A stretch of DNA of 64,000 nucleotides from Neoroseomonas lacus (lineage in GTDB: Bacteria; Pseudomonadota; Alphaproteobacteria; Acetobacterales; Acetobacteraceae). Below the pieces are notes generated by a model. That model was not told the DNA's origin, did not search any database, and was given only the letters and a program-made list of their open reading frames with translations. A program made the translations under genes and the position numbers. Of this stretch, positions 42,898 to 51,219 are shown in pieces (position 1 is the stretch's first letter; each line of letters opens with the position of its first letter). Location: contig NZ_BMKW01000007.1 in NCBI RefSeq assembly GCF_014644535.1, positions 124,001-188,000 of the forward strand. Reading direction: 5' to 3'.

Positions 42898-44949
42898 TCA
42901 CGCCCTCTCAATGATCAGATTGCCGAAGCGGTCAGTGCGCGCGGCGAGACCGGGCTCCACCACGACAGTCGCATCGGGCTGTTCGAGAATCGCCGGGCCG
43001 GGCACCACCGACCCGACCGGAAGTTCGAGCCGCGCGACAATTGCCGCGTCATGCCAGGCGCCCCCGAACCACACCGGCCGCGTGCCGCGCATCGCGCCGG
43101 CAAGCGTCGTCGCGGCCGGCGGCGCCAGCATCGCCAGGTCGAAGGCCGGCCGCCGCCCGATCGCTGCCGTGCGCAGCGTGACGATACGCACGGGCAGACC
43201 AGGCAGCAGGCGCGAGAAGGCGCGGCTGTAGGCAGCCTCGAAGGCGCTGCGCACGATGGCCGCAGTGATGCGCGTCGTTCCCTCGCGCAAAACCACCGGC
43301 AGCGGCACCGAGACGGTGTGGGTCTGCCCGCCGTAATGCATGTCGAGTTCGAAGACGGTCTCAACGGAATCCACCGGCAAGCCAGCCGCGGCGACGACGG
43401 CCCGTGCGGCCTCGGCCTCCGCGACCATGCGCGCATCAAGCGCGGTCGCATCCAGCGCATCGAGCGCCAGGTTCAAGGTGCGCACCTGGTCGTGCCGCAC
43501 ATCGGCGATGATGCAGCCCAACGCGGATGTCACGCCCGGATAGCGCGGCACCAGGGCCGCCTTGAGGCCGACATCGCGGATCAGCGCCCCGACATGCAGC
43601 GCCCCGCCACCGCCGAAAGGCAACGCTACGAAGCGCCCCGGATCATGCCCGCGTTCAATGGAGACGAGACGGATCGCGCCCGCCATCTTCGCATTGGCGA
43701 CGCGCAGGATCGCCTCCGCCGCCGCCATCGCATCGAGGCCGAGCGGGTCACCGACATGGCGTTCGATCGCCTGGCGCGCGGCGGCCACATCCAACCGCGC
43801 CAGCGCCCCGCCGATCGGCCGTTCGGCATTGATGCGGCCGAGCACGACATTCGCATCCGTCAGCGTCGGCCGCTCATTGCCCTGCCCGTAGCAGACCGGC
43901 CCGGGCCGGCTGCCCGCGCTCTCCGGCCCCACTTGCAGCAAGCCGCCGCGATCGACCTGCGCAATGGATCCACCACCGGCGCCAATGGTAGTGATCTCAA
44001 TCATCGGCGAGCGGATCACCAGGCCGAAATCGATCGTCGCTTGCGCCGCGAGTTCCATCCGCCCACCCGCCACCAGCGAGACATCGAAGGAGGTTCCGCC
44101 AAGATCGCAGGTCACCGCATTCTCGAACCCCGCCGCGCGCGCGATGGCCGCCGCCGCGATCACCCCCGACGCCGGCCCGGACAGCGCCGTGCGCACCGGC
44201 ATCCGCCGCGCCGTCGCGGTGGACATGATGCCGCCATTCGACTGCACGATGTGGAAGCGACCGTTGAAACCATCCTCCGCAAGCGCGCCCTCCAGCCGTG
44301 AAAGATAGCCAGCCACACCAGGTTGCAGATAGGCGTTTAGCGCGGTGGTCGAACTGCGTTCGAATTCGCGGATCTCGGGCAGGATTTCGGACGAGACCGA
44401 AACATGTGGATTGGGCCAGATCGCCCGCACCGCCTCGGCCGCCGCGGCTTCGTTCGCGCCATTGGCATGGGCGTTGATGAAGGTGATGGCGCAAGCCTCA
44501 GCACCGGCCTCGAGCAAGGCCCGTGCAGCAGCGCGCACGGCGTCGAGGTCCACCGGCATGCGGATCGTGCCATCCGCCAGCGTCCGTTCCGGCACCTCCA
44601 GTCGAAGATCGCGCTCGGCAATCGGCGTGAAGTCCCCCCACAGCCCCCAGGTGTGTCGCCGGTCGCGCCGACGCATCTCCAGCACGTCGCGAAAGCCCGC
44701 CGTGGTGATCACGCCAAGCCGCGCACCCTTGCGTTCCAGCAGCGCATTGGTGCCGACGGTGGTGCCATGCACCACCGCATCCATGCTCGCCGCCCCACCC
44801 AAGGCGCGCAGCCCGGCAAGGAACCCCGACGCCTCGTCACCGCGATTTGACGGCACCTTCGCCGTGCGCAGCGCGCCGGTCGCCGCGTCATACAGGAACA
44901 GATCGGTGAAGGTGCCACCGACATCGACACCGACAATAGGTCGGCTCAT
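42898..44949 (-). CDS. hyuA: Hydantoinase/5-oxoprolinase subunit A
   Basis: HyuA proteins use ATP to open cyclic imides or lactams such as hydantoins and 5-oxoproline, or to carboxylate ketones in acetone-carboxylase-type relatives. The 683-residue protein begins with the ATPase phosphate motif MSRPIVGVDVGGTFTD and has VVHGTTVGTNALLERKGA, DVLEMRRRDRRHTWG, GPASGVIAAAAIA and CDLGGTSFDVSLV. The start overlaps the hyuB stop (ATGA). It forms a pair with HyuB and is fed by the Liv-type importer. Confidence 0.94.
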   Translation of the reverse strand: MSRPIVGVDVGGTFTDLFLYDAATGALRTAKVPSNRGDEASGFLAGLRALGGAASMDAVVHGTTVGTNALLERKGARLGVITTAGFRDVLEMRRRDRRHTWGLWGDFTPIAERDLRLEVPERTLADGTIRMPVDLDAVRAAARALLEAGAEACAITFINAHANGANEAAAAEAVRAIWPNPHVSVSSEILPEIREFERSSTTALNAYLQPGVAGYLSRLEGALAEDGFNGRFHIVQSNGGIMSTATARRMPVRTALSGPASGVIAAAAIARAAGFENAVTCDLGGTSFDVSLVAGGRMELAAQATIDFGLVIRSPMIEITTIGAGGGSIAQVDRGGLLQVGPESAGSRPGPVCYGQGNERPTLTDANVVLGRINAERPIGGALARLDVAAARQAIERHVGDPLGLDAMAAAEAILRVANAKMAGAIRLVSIERGHDPGRFVALPFGGGGALHVGALIRDVGLKAALVPRYPGVTSALGCIIADVRHDQVRTLNLALDALDATALDARMVAEAEAARAVVAAAGLPVDSVETVFELDMHYGGQTHTVSVPLPVVLREGTTRITAAIVRSAFEAAYSRAFSRLLPGLPVRIVTLRTAAIGRRPAFDLAMLAPPAATTLAGAMRGTRPVWFGGAWHDAAIVARLELPVGSVVPGPAILEQPDATVVVEPGLAARTDRFGNLIIERA

Positions 44950-46646
44950 CGCGACACCGTCCCATCCGCGGCAATCGTCACGCCGTAATCCCGAACAGCC
45001 GCCGCCGCGCTGACATGGCCCAGGCGGATATCGCGCGCGACGTGTTCGACCGGCCGGGCCAGCGGGTCGCCCCAACCCCCACCGCCCGGACTTTCCAGAC
45101 GCAGCCTAGCACCTTGGCGAAGCGAGACACCCACCACCTTGCTCGCCATTGGTGGCGTCTGCGGACCGTCTTGCCCATCCCAATGAAACGTGTTCATCGC
45201 GCCCGACCCACCACCCGCCACACCGAAGGGCGCGAAGCGGCCGCGTTCACCCAGCAGCGCGATCTCCGTCGCGCCAGGCGCCAGCGCCTCAATCTCATAG
45301 ACCGCCCCAACACCGCCGCGATGCAGTCCGGGCCCGCCGCTGTCCGGGCGCAGCGCCCATTGCGTGAACATCACCGGACTGGCGGCTTCCAGGATCTCGA
45401 CTGGTGGGATCGTCGCGGTGGAAATCGGGTTGTTCGCATGGTGCAGCCCATCACTTTCCGGATTCCCGCCGAGCCCGCCACCAAAGAAGGAGAACATCAC
45501 CCACCGCATACCATCCGCACGCAAGCCCGACAGCGATAGCGCATTGATCGTCCCGAAGGGCGCCGCCATCGCCGTCGCCGGCCGCGCATTGGCCAGCGCG
45601 CCAAAAATGACGCCGATCAACCGCAGGATCGTCTCGGTATAGCCCGCCACCGGACGGGGCGCGCGCGCGCCGAGCAGCGTCGTCGCCGGCGCAATGACCT
45701 CCACCGGACGCAGCACCCCGGCATTGGCCGGCACATCGGGAAACGCATGCTTCAACGCGACATAACAGGCCGCCACCGTCGTCGCGACCGAGATGTTCAC
45801 CGGCCCCGCGCAAGGCGGCGAGGAACCCGACATGTCCAGCACCATCCGCCCGCCCGCGATGCGCATCTCCAACGCGATCCGCAGCGGTTCGTCAACGACG
45901 CCGTCATTGTCGAGGAAATCCTCGAAGGCGTAGCAACCATCCGGCAGTGCCTCGATCTCCGCCCCCATCAGCGCTTCGGCACGGTCCATCAGCAGATCGA
46001 AGGCCTCGGCGACCGAGGCGTCGCCATACTCGTCCAACACCTCGGTCAACCGCCGCTCGCCAAGATCGAGCGCATTCAACTGCCCGTTCAGATCGCCCCA
46101 GTTCGACTGCGGCACGCGCGAATTCGCCGCCAGGATATCGAGGATATCCTGCTGCATCACCCCCGCGCGGATCAGCTTCACAGGCGGAAACCGCACGCCC
46201 TCTTGGTGGCTCTCCGTCGCGCGCGGATTGTAGTTGCCCGGTACATTGCCGCCGATATCGAGCCAATGCCCCACACTGGCCAGCCAGCAGAACAGCCGCC
46301 CGTCGCGAAACACCGGCCGCACCAAGCGAAAGTCGTTGAGATGGGTGCCGCCATCATACGGGTCGTTGAACAGGAAGGTATCGCCGGCGATCAGCGCGCC
46401 ATCGGCCGCGACTTTCGCGATCACCGCCCGCACCGCGAAGGCCATGGCGCCGACGAAGATCGGCAGCCCCTTCGTCCCCTGCACCAGCGTGTCGCCACTG
46501 GTCGCGTGATAGAGCCCGTGGCAGGCGTCGCGCGCCTCGGCGATGATCGGGTTGAAGGCACTGCGATACAGCGTCGCATCCATCTCGTCGGCGATCTGTT
46601 CGAGCCGCCCCTTCAGCACCGCCAGCGTGACCGGATCGAGGCTCAT
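44946..46646 (-). CDS. hyuB: Hydantoinase/5-oxoprolinase subunit B
   Basis: The 566-residue protein is the B subunit: MSLDPVTLAVLKGRLEQIAD, EMDATLYRSAFNPII, EARDACHGLYHATSG, FNDPYDGGTHLNDF and DIGGNVPGNYNP are conserved in hydantoinase B/acetone carboxylase-alpha relatives. It follows livF by 9 bases and overlaps hyuA. It should bind the substrate and metal while HyuA handles ATP. The actual substrate is unknown. Confidence 0.94.
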   Translation of the reverse strand: MSLDPVTLAVLKGRLEQIADEMDATLYRSAFNPIIAEARDACHGLYHATSGDTLVQGTKGLPIFVGAMAFAVRAVIAKVAADGALIAGDTFLFNDPYDGGTHLNDFRLVRPVFRDGRLFCWLASVGHWLDIGGNVPGNYNPRATESHQEGVRFPPVKLIRAGVMQQDILDILAANSRVPQSNWGDLNGQLNALDLGERRLTEVLDEYGDASVAEAFDLLMDRAEALMGAEIEALPDGCYAFEDFLDNDGVVDEPLRIALEMRIAGGRMVLDMSGSSPPCAGPVNISVATTVAACYVALKHAFPDVPANAGVLRPVEVIAPATTLLGARAPRPVAGYTETILRLIGVIFGALANARPATAMAAPFGTINALSLSGLRADGMRWVMFSFFGGGLGGNPESDGLHHANNPISTATIPPVEILEAASPVMFTQWALRPDSGGPGLHRGGVGAVYEIEALAPGATEIALLGERGRFAPFGVAGGGSGAMNTFHWDGQDGPQTPPMASKVVGVSLRQGARLRLESPGGGGWGDPLARPVEHVARDIRLGHVSAAAAVRDYGVTIAADGTVSR

Positions 46647-46655
46647 CGACGTATC

Positions 46656-47357
46656 CTACAGACCGAGATAGGCGCGCTGCAGATGCGGGTCCGCCCGCAC
46701 CGCCGCCGCCGTGCCGCTCATCGCGAAGGCGCCGTTTTCCAGCACATGCGCCTCATCGGCAAGATCGAGGCTCTGCGCGACATTCTGCTCCACAAGCATA
46801 ATGGCGAGCCCACAGGCATGCAGCCGTCGAATCAACGCAAACATCTCCTCCACCAATAACGGCGAAAGCCCCAGCGACGGCTCATCAAGAATCAACAAGC
46901 GCGGCTCCGCCATCATGCCGCGCCCGATGGCGAGCATCTGCTGCTCGCCGCCCGACAGCGTGCCGGCGCGCTGCCGCACCCGCTCCTTCAGACGCGGAAA
47001 GGTCGCGAAGACGCGCTCCATGTTCCGCGCCTTGTTGCCCCGCGCGCGGCGATATGCACCAAGGTCGAGATTCTCCCGCACCGAGAGATTCGGAAACACC
47101 TTGCGCCCTTCCGGCACGTGCACCAGCCCGGCCTCCGCGATCGCCGGTGGCGACAGCCCATCGATCCGCCGCCCCTCGAAGGTGATGCTCCCCGCCCGCG
47201 CCTTCACCAGCCCGCTGATCGTCATATTGAGCGTCGTCTTGCCCGCCCCATTGGCGCCGAGCACCGCGACGATGCGACCCGCCGGCACGCTCAGATCCAC
47301 GCCGCGCAACACAGTGGTCAGCCCATACCCTGCTTCGAGCCCGCGTATCTCAAGCAT
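46656..47357 (-). CDS. livF: Branched-chain amino acid/amide ABC transporter ATPase, LivF type
   Basis: The 233-residue ATPase has Walker A LGANGAGKTT, the LivF segment HVPEGRKVFPNLSVREN, signature LSGGEQQML and Walker B LLILDEPSLGLSP. The start at MLEIRGLEAGYG overlaps the livG stop by 8 bases. It completes a Liv-type importer with livG, livM, livH and livK. Confidence 0.94.
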   Translation of the reverse strand: MLEIRGLEAGYGLTTVLRGVDLSVPAGRIVAVLGANGAGKTTLNMTISGLVKARAGSITFEGRRIDGLSPPAIAEAGLVHVPEGRKVFPNLSVRENLDLGAYRRARGNKARNMERVFATFPRLKERVRQRAGTLSGGEQQMLAIGRGMMAEPRLLILDEPSLGLSPLLVEEMFALIRRLHACGLAIMLVEQNVAQSLDLADEAHVLENGAFAMSGTAAAVRADPHLQRAYLGL

Positions 47358-48117
47358 CGGCCGCACCCTGCAATCGCTTCGCCGCGCCATGGCCGAGATA
47401 GGCCTCGACCACCGCCGGCGCCGCGACCACCTCGGCCGGCGAGCCGGAACAGATGATGCGCCCTTGCGCGAGCACATGCACTGCCTCGCACAGATCCATC
47501 ACCGCCTGCATGACGTGTTCGATCATCAGCACCGTCACGCCACCATCGCGGATAGCGCGGATCACCGGCACGATATCGCGGATCTCGGACGGGTTGAGCC
47601 CGGCCAGCACCTCATCCAGCAACAGCAACTTCGGCCGCGTCGCCAGCGCGCGCGCCACCTCCAGCCGCTTGCGCCCGGCAACGGTCAGCGCGGCAGCCGG
47701 CTTGTCGAGCTGGTCCGCGAGCCCGACCCGCTCCGCGACCCGTTCCGCCGCGGCGAGCGCCGCCCCGCGCTTCGTCTCGCGCAGGAAGGCGCCGACTGCG
47801 ATGTTCTCGCGCACCGTCAGCCCGGCGAAGGGCTGCACGATCTGGAAGGTGCGCGCCAACCCCATGCGCGCGAGTTCGTGCGGGCGCCGCCCTGTGATGT
47901 CCTCGCCCTCCAGCAGCACCAGGCCCGCCGTCGGCTTCTCGAAACCGGCAATGACCGCGAACAGTGTCGTCTTGCCCGCGCCATTCGGCCCGATCAGCCC
48001 GGTGATCGACCCTTCCGCCACATTTAGCGTCGCGTCATTCACCGCGATCAATCCGCCGAAGCGCTTGGTCACGCCGCGCACCGCGAGGAAGGCGGGATCT
48101 GGTCCGGTGCCCGTCAT
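47350..48117 (-). CDS. livG: Branched-chain amino acid/amide ABC transporter ATPase, LivG type
   Basis: The 255-residue ATPase has Walker A IGPNGAGKTT, LARTFQIVQPFAGLTVREN, the signature in ALTVAGRKRLEVARALAT (the LivG variant of LSGGQ) and Walker B LLLLDEVLAGLNP. The ATG at 48117 overlaps the livM stop (ATGA); an in-frame ATG nine bases earlier is an alternative. It pairs with livF as ATPase of the importer. Confidence 0.94.
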   Translation of the reverse strand: MTGTGPDPAFLAVRGVTKRFGGLIAVNDATLNVAEGSITGLIGPNGAGKTTLFAVIAGFEKPTAGLVLLEGEDITGRRPHELARMGLARTFQIVQPFAGLTVRENIAVGAFLRETKRGAALAAAERVAERVGLADQLDKPAAALTVAGRKRLEVARALATRPKLLLLDEVLAGLNPSEIRDIVPVIRAIRDGGVTVLMIEHVMQAVMDLCEAVHVLAQGRIICSGSPAEVVAAPAVVEAYLGHGAAKRLQGAADA

Positions 48118-49043
48118 CGCCGCCACCGACGCAGCAGGCCGGGAATGTCGCGCGGCGGAAAGCGCACCACCAGGATCAGCACGATGCCGAAGGCGACAAG
48201 ATCGATGCCCGGAATGCGCCCCGCGATCATGCGCGTCGCCTCGGCAATCGCATGCAGCAGCACGGCGCCGAGCACCGGCCCGAACACCGTCCCCGCGCCC
48301 CCGACGATCGGCGCCAGCAACGCCTCGACGGAGATCCAGGTGCCGTAAGCAATGTTCGCATCGAGGTAGAGGAAGTACTGTGCATAAAGCCCCCCCGCCG
48401 CCCCCGTCATCGCCGCGGAGAGCGTGATGGTCCGCAGCTTCACCGCCAACACATCGACGCCGAGCGCCTGCGCGGCCGCCTCATTCTCCCGCACCGCCAC
48501 GAGCTGCGCACCAAGCCGCGATCGTTCCAGCGCGAGCGTCGCCATCAACGCCAGCGTCACCATCGTGCCAGCCACCCACAGGAAGGTGCCACGCTCCGCG
48601 AACTGGAAATTCGCCGGGTCCTGCTGCAGGCGGATCAGGATGCCGGCCGCCCCGCCGGTCACCTGCGCGGCATTGGCGAGAACGCGGAACACCTCGGCGA
48701 AGGCGAGCGTCACCAGCGCGAAATACGATCCCTTCAGCCCCGACCGGAAGGCAAGGCTGCCAATGGCCAGCCCGACCAGCGCCGCCAGTGCGATGCCGGC
48801 TGCGAAGGCCGGATAGGAATTCAGCCCGAAGCGCACCTGCAGGATCGCGGTCAGATAGGCGCCGGTCCCGAAGAAGGCCGCATGCCCGAAGGAATACTGC
48901 CCACCATACCCGCCTAGCAGATTCCATCCCTGCGCCGCCAGCGCGATGATCATCGTGAAGACGAGGAAATTCAGCGCGACGTTACTCGACACCAGCAGTG
49001 GCACCACGGCTACCACCGCGGCGAAGGCCAGGATCGCCCTCAC
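48114..49043 (-). CDS. livM: Branched-chain amino acid/amide ABC transporter permease, LivM type
   Basis: The 309-residue membrane protein has about eight to ten hydrophobic segments and the LivM pattern ALAAQGWNLLGGYGGQYSFGH near the N-terminus, with REN...AAQALGVDV in the ATPase-contacting loop. It starts with a 4-base overlap with livH. Confidence 0.93.
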   Translation of the reverse strand: MRAILAFAAVVAVVPLLVSSNVALNFLVFTMIIALAAQGWNLLGGYGGQYSFGHAAFFGTGAYLTAILQVRFGLNSYPAFAAGIALAALVGLAIGSLAFRSGLKGSYFALVTLAFAEVFRVLANAAQVTGGAAGILIRLQQDPANFQFAERGTFLWVAGTMVTLALMATLALERSRLGAQLVAVRENEAAAQALGVDVLAVKLRTITLSAAMTGAAGGLYAQYFLYLDANIAYGTWISVEALLAPIVGGAGTVFGPVLGAVLLHAIAEATRMIAGRIPGIDLVAFGIVLILVVRFPPRDIPGLLRRWRR

Positions 49044-49915
49044 GCCCGCGCCCCGAACAACCCTGTCGGACGCACCAGTAACACCAGAATGAAGATCAGG
49101 AAGATACCGATCTGACCAAGGCTTTCACCGAGGAACAACCCCGACAGGCTCTCCACCACGCCGATCACCAACCCGCCGACCAGCGCGCCAACCACGCTGC
49201 CCATCCCGCCCAGCACGACGATGGTGAAGGCGACCAGCACGAAGGCATTGCCGACCCGCGGCGAGACATAGAAGGAGGGCAACAGCAGCGCCGCCGCGAT
49301 GGCCAGGCATGCGGTGCCGATGCCGAAGGTCACCGCATAGATATGCGCGACATCGATGCCGACCAGCGCCGCGCCGGTGCGTTCCTTCGCCACAGCCCGG
49401 ATCGCCTTTCCCGTCGCGCTGAAGTGCATCAGAACATACAGCGCCGCCGCAACGACCATGGTCGCGCCGAAGCCCACCACACGCGGCCAGGACAGCAGCG
49501 CCGGCCCGGCCTCGATCACGTCCATCGCATAGGGCACGTCGATGCTGCGCGTGTCGGAATGGAACACCGCCAGCATCAGGTTCTCGATGATGATGGACAG
49601 GCCGAGCGTCACCAGCAGGATGTTCTCATCCTTGCCCTGGCTCGCTGGCCCGATCACCAGGCGCTGCACCAGATACCCGATGCCGAAGAACAGCACCGCC
49701 AACGGCAGCGCCGCGACATAGGGATCGATGCCGAGCGCCGCCCAGGCCAGATAGGCCGCATACATCGCCGCCGTCAGCAGCGCGCCATGGGCGAAGTTGA
49801 TGATGTGCAGCACGCCATAAACGAGCGTCAGACCCAACGCCACCAGCCCATAGACCGCGCCGGTCAGGAGGCCGTTCAACACGGCCTCCAGGATGATCTC
49901 CGGCGGCAAGCCCAT
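49040..49915 (-). CDS. livH: Branched-chain amino acid/amide ABC transporter permease, LivH type
   Basis: The 291-residue membrane protein has the LivH N-terminus NGLLTGAVYGLVALGLTLVY followed by GVLHIINFAHGALLT. A later EERT-like loop (AVAKERTGAALVGIDV) and VLGGMGSVVGALVGG are typical. It starts 1 base after the livK stop and overlaps livM by 4 bases. Confidence 0.93.
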   Translation of the reverse strand: MGLPPEIILEAVLNGLLTGAVYGLVALGLTLVYGVLHIINFAHGALLTAAMYAAYLAWAALGIDPYVAALPLAVLFFGIGYLVQRLVIGPASQGKDENILLVTLGLSIIIENLMLAVFHSDTRSIDVPYAMDVIEAGPALLSWPRVVGFGATMVVAAALYVLMHFSATGKAIRAVAKERTGAALVGIDVAHIYAVTFGIGTACLAIAAALLLPSFYVSPRVGNAFVLVAFTIVVLGGMGSVVGALVGGLVIGVVESLSGLFLGESLGQIGIFLIFILVLLVRPTGLFGARA

Positions 49916-49916
49916 C

Positions 49917-51128
49917 TCAGCCGGTGACGGGATAGACAGGCTGCGCGTCGGCGAAGTCGCGCGGGAAGATCACCTTGATGTCGCCGCCCTGCACCTGCGT
50001 GTTCACCGGCGCGCCGGCCTGATTCTGGCCATTCACAAAACGCGTGGGCCCATAAGGCATGATGTGCTTCGTGAAGGCGCCATCGGTTGCCGCCAGCGCC
50101 GTCGTCAGCGCGGCGCGATCGGCCCGCCCGGCGCGTTCCAGCGCATCGGCCACCAGCATCATCGCCGAGTAGTTGAGTGGCACGTTGTACAGCCAGAAAC
50201 GATTCTGCGCCTCCACCGCGCGGCGCAGCTCCGCGGTCTTCGGCTTGCGAGGGTCCGGCCAGTGGTTGCAGTCCATCACCAAATTCGCCGCATCCGGAAA
50301 TTCCCGCACGAAGCGATAGTTGGACGCTGCGCCGTTCAGGATGCAGTACACGCCCTTCGGGCGGATGCGTTGCTGCTGCATCGTGCGCGACAGCAACACG
50401 AACTCCGCATAATAGGATGACGGGATCACGAGGTCCGGCCGCAGCGCGCGGATACGCAGCGCGACGTTGTTCATGTCGCGCGCCGGCGTCGGATGCGCCA
50501 GCGTCTCCAGCACCTCGAAGCCGCGCTTGGGCAGTTCCGCGTTCAGCAGCCGCGCCATGCCCGAGCCGAACAGCCCGTCCTCATGCACGATCACCACGGT
50601 GCGCGACGGCTTGCCCGCGGCGTCGTTCAACGCGACCAGATTGTCCAGCGCCGTCTGCGTCACCACGCCGAAGCCCGGTCCGAAGCGGAAGGTATTGGTC
50701 AGCCCGCGCGAGACGATCTGGTCCGACACGCCAACATCGACGACATAAGGCAGTTCGTATCGCGAGGCCGCCTGCGACGCCGCCAGGCAGATCGGGCTGG
50801 CGAATCCGCCGACCACGGCGAGCACGCCCTCGGCCTGCATCTTCTCGACCTCGGCGACCCCGCCTTCCGGGTTGGACCGCGCATCGCCGAACACCGTTTC
50901 GATGCGCGCCCCGCCGAGCGCGCGGATGCCGCCGCCGGCGTTGATCTCATTGATCGCCAGCTCGGCGCCGAGACGACCATATTCGCCATCCTGTGACAGC
51001 GCCCCGGTCACGGGCTGCAGGATGCCGAGCTTCACCACCGGCGCCTGCGCCCGCGCCAACCCCGGCGCGGCCAGCACGCCGGCCGAAGCCAGTGCCAAGC
51101 CACGACGTCCCATTCTGAAACCGGTCAT
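49917..51128 (-). CDS. livK: ABC transporter substrate-binding protein, Liv/amide type
   Basis: The 403-residue periplasmic protein has a signal peptide with a twin arginine (FRMGRRGLALASAGVLAAPG, cleaved near ARAQA) and then VVKLGILQPVTGALSQDGEY, IETVFGDARSNPEGG and AVVGGFASPICLAAS, as in the Peripla_BP_6 family. These bind branched-chain amino acids, amides, urea or aromatic acids. It leads the run livKHMGF-hyuBA-isochorismatase-rraA-thioesterase. GGAGGA lies just before the ATG. The specific ligand cannot be read from sequence. Confidence 0.92.
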   Translation of the reverse strand: MTGFRMGRRGLALASAGVLAAPGLARAQAPVVKLGILQPVTGALSQDGEYGRLGAELAINEINAGGGIRALGGARIETVFGDARSNPEGGVAEVEKMQAEGVLAVVGGFASPICLAASQAASRYELPYVVDVGVSDQIVSRGLTNTFRFGPGFGVVTQTALDNLVALNDAAGKPSRTVVIVHEDGLFGSGMARLLNAELPKRGFEVLETLAHPTPARDMNNVALRIRALRPDLVIPSSYYAEFVLLSRTMQQQRIRPKGVYCILNGAASNYRFVREFPDAANLVMDCNHWPDPRKPKTAELRRAVEAQNRFWLYNVPLNYSAMMLVADALERAGRADRAALTTALAATDGAFTKHIMPYGPTRFVNGQNQAGAPVNTQVQGGDIKVIFPRDFADAQPVYPVTG

Positions 51129-51219
51129 TGCTCGTCCTCCGTGTTCCGGTCCGCGACGTTCGGTGCGCGGCCCTGGCTTGGTTACTGGGGCCTGGATCGG
51201 CCCGTCTCAAGGCGCGCCG

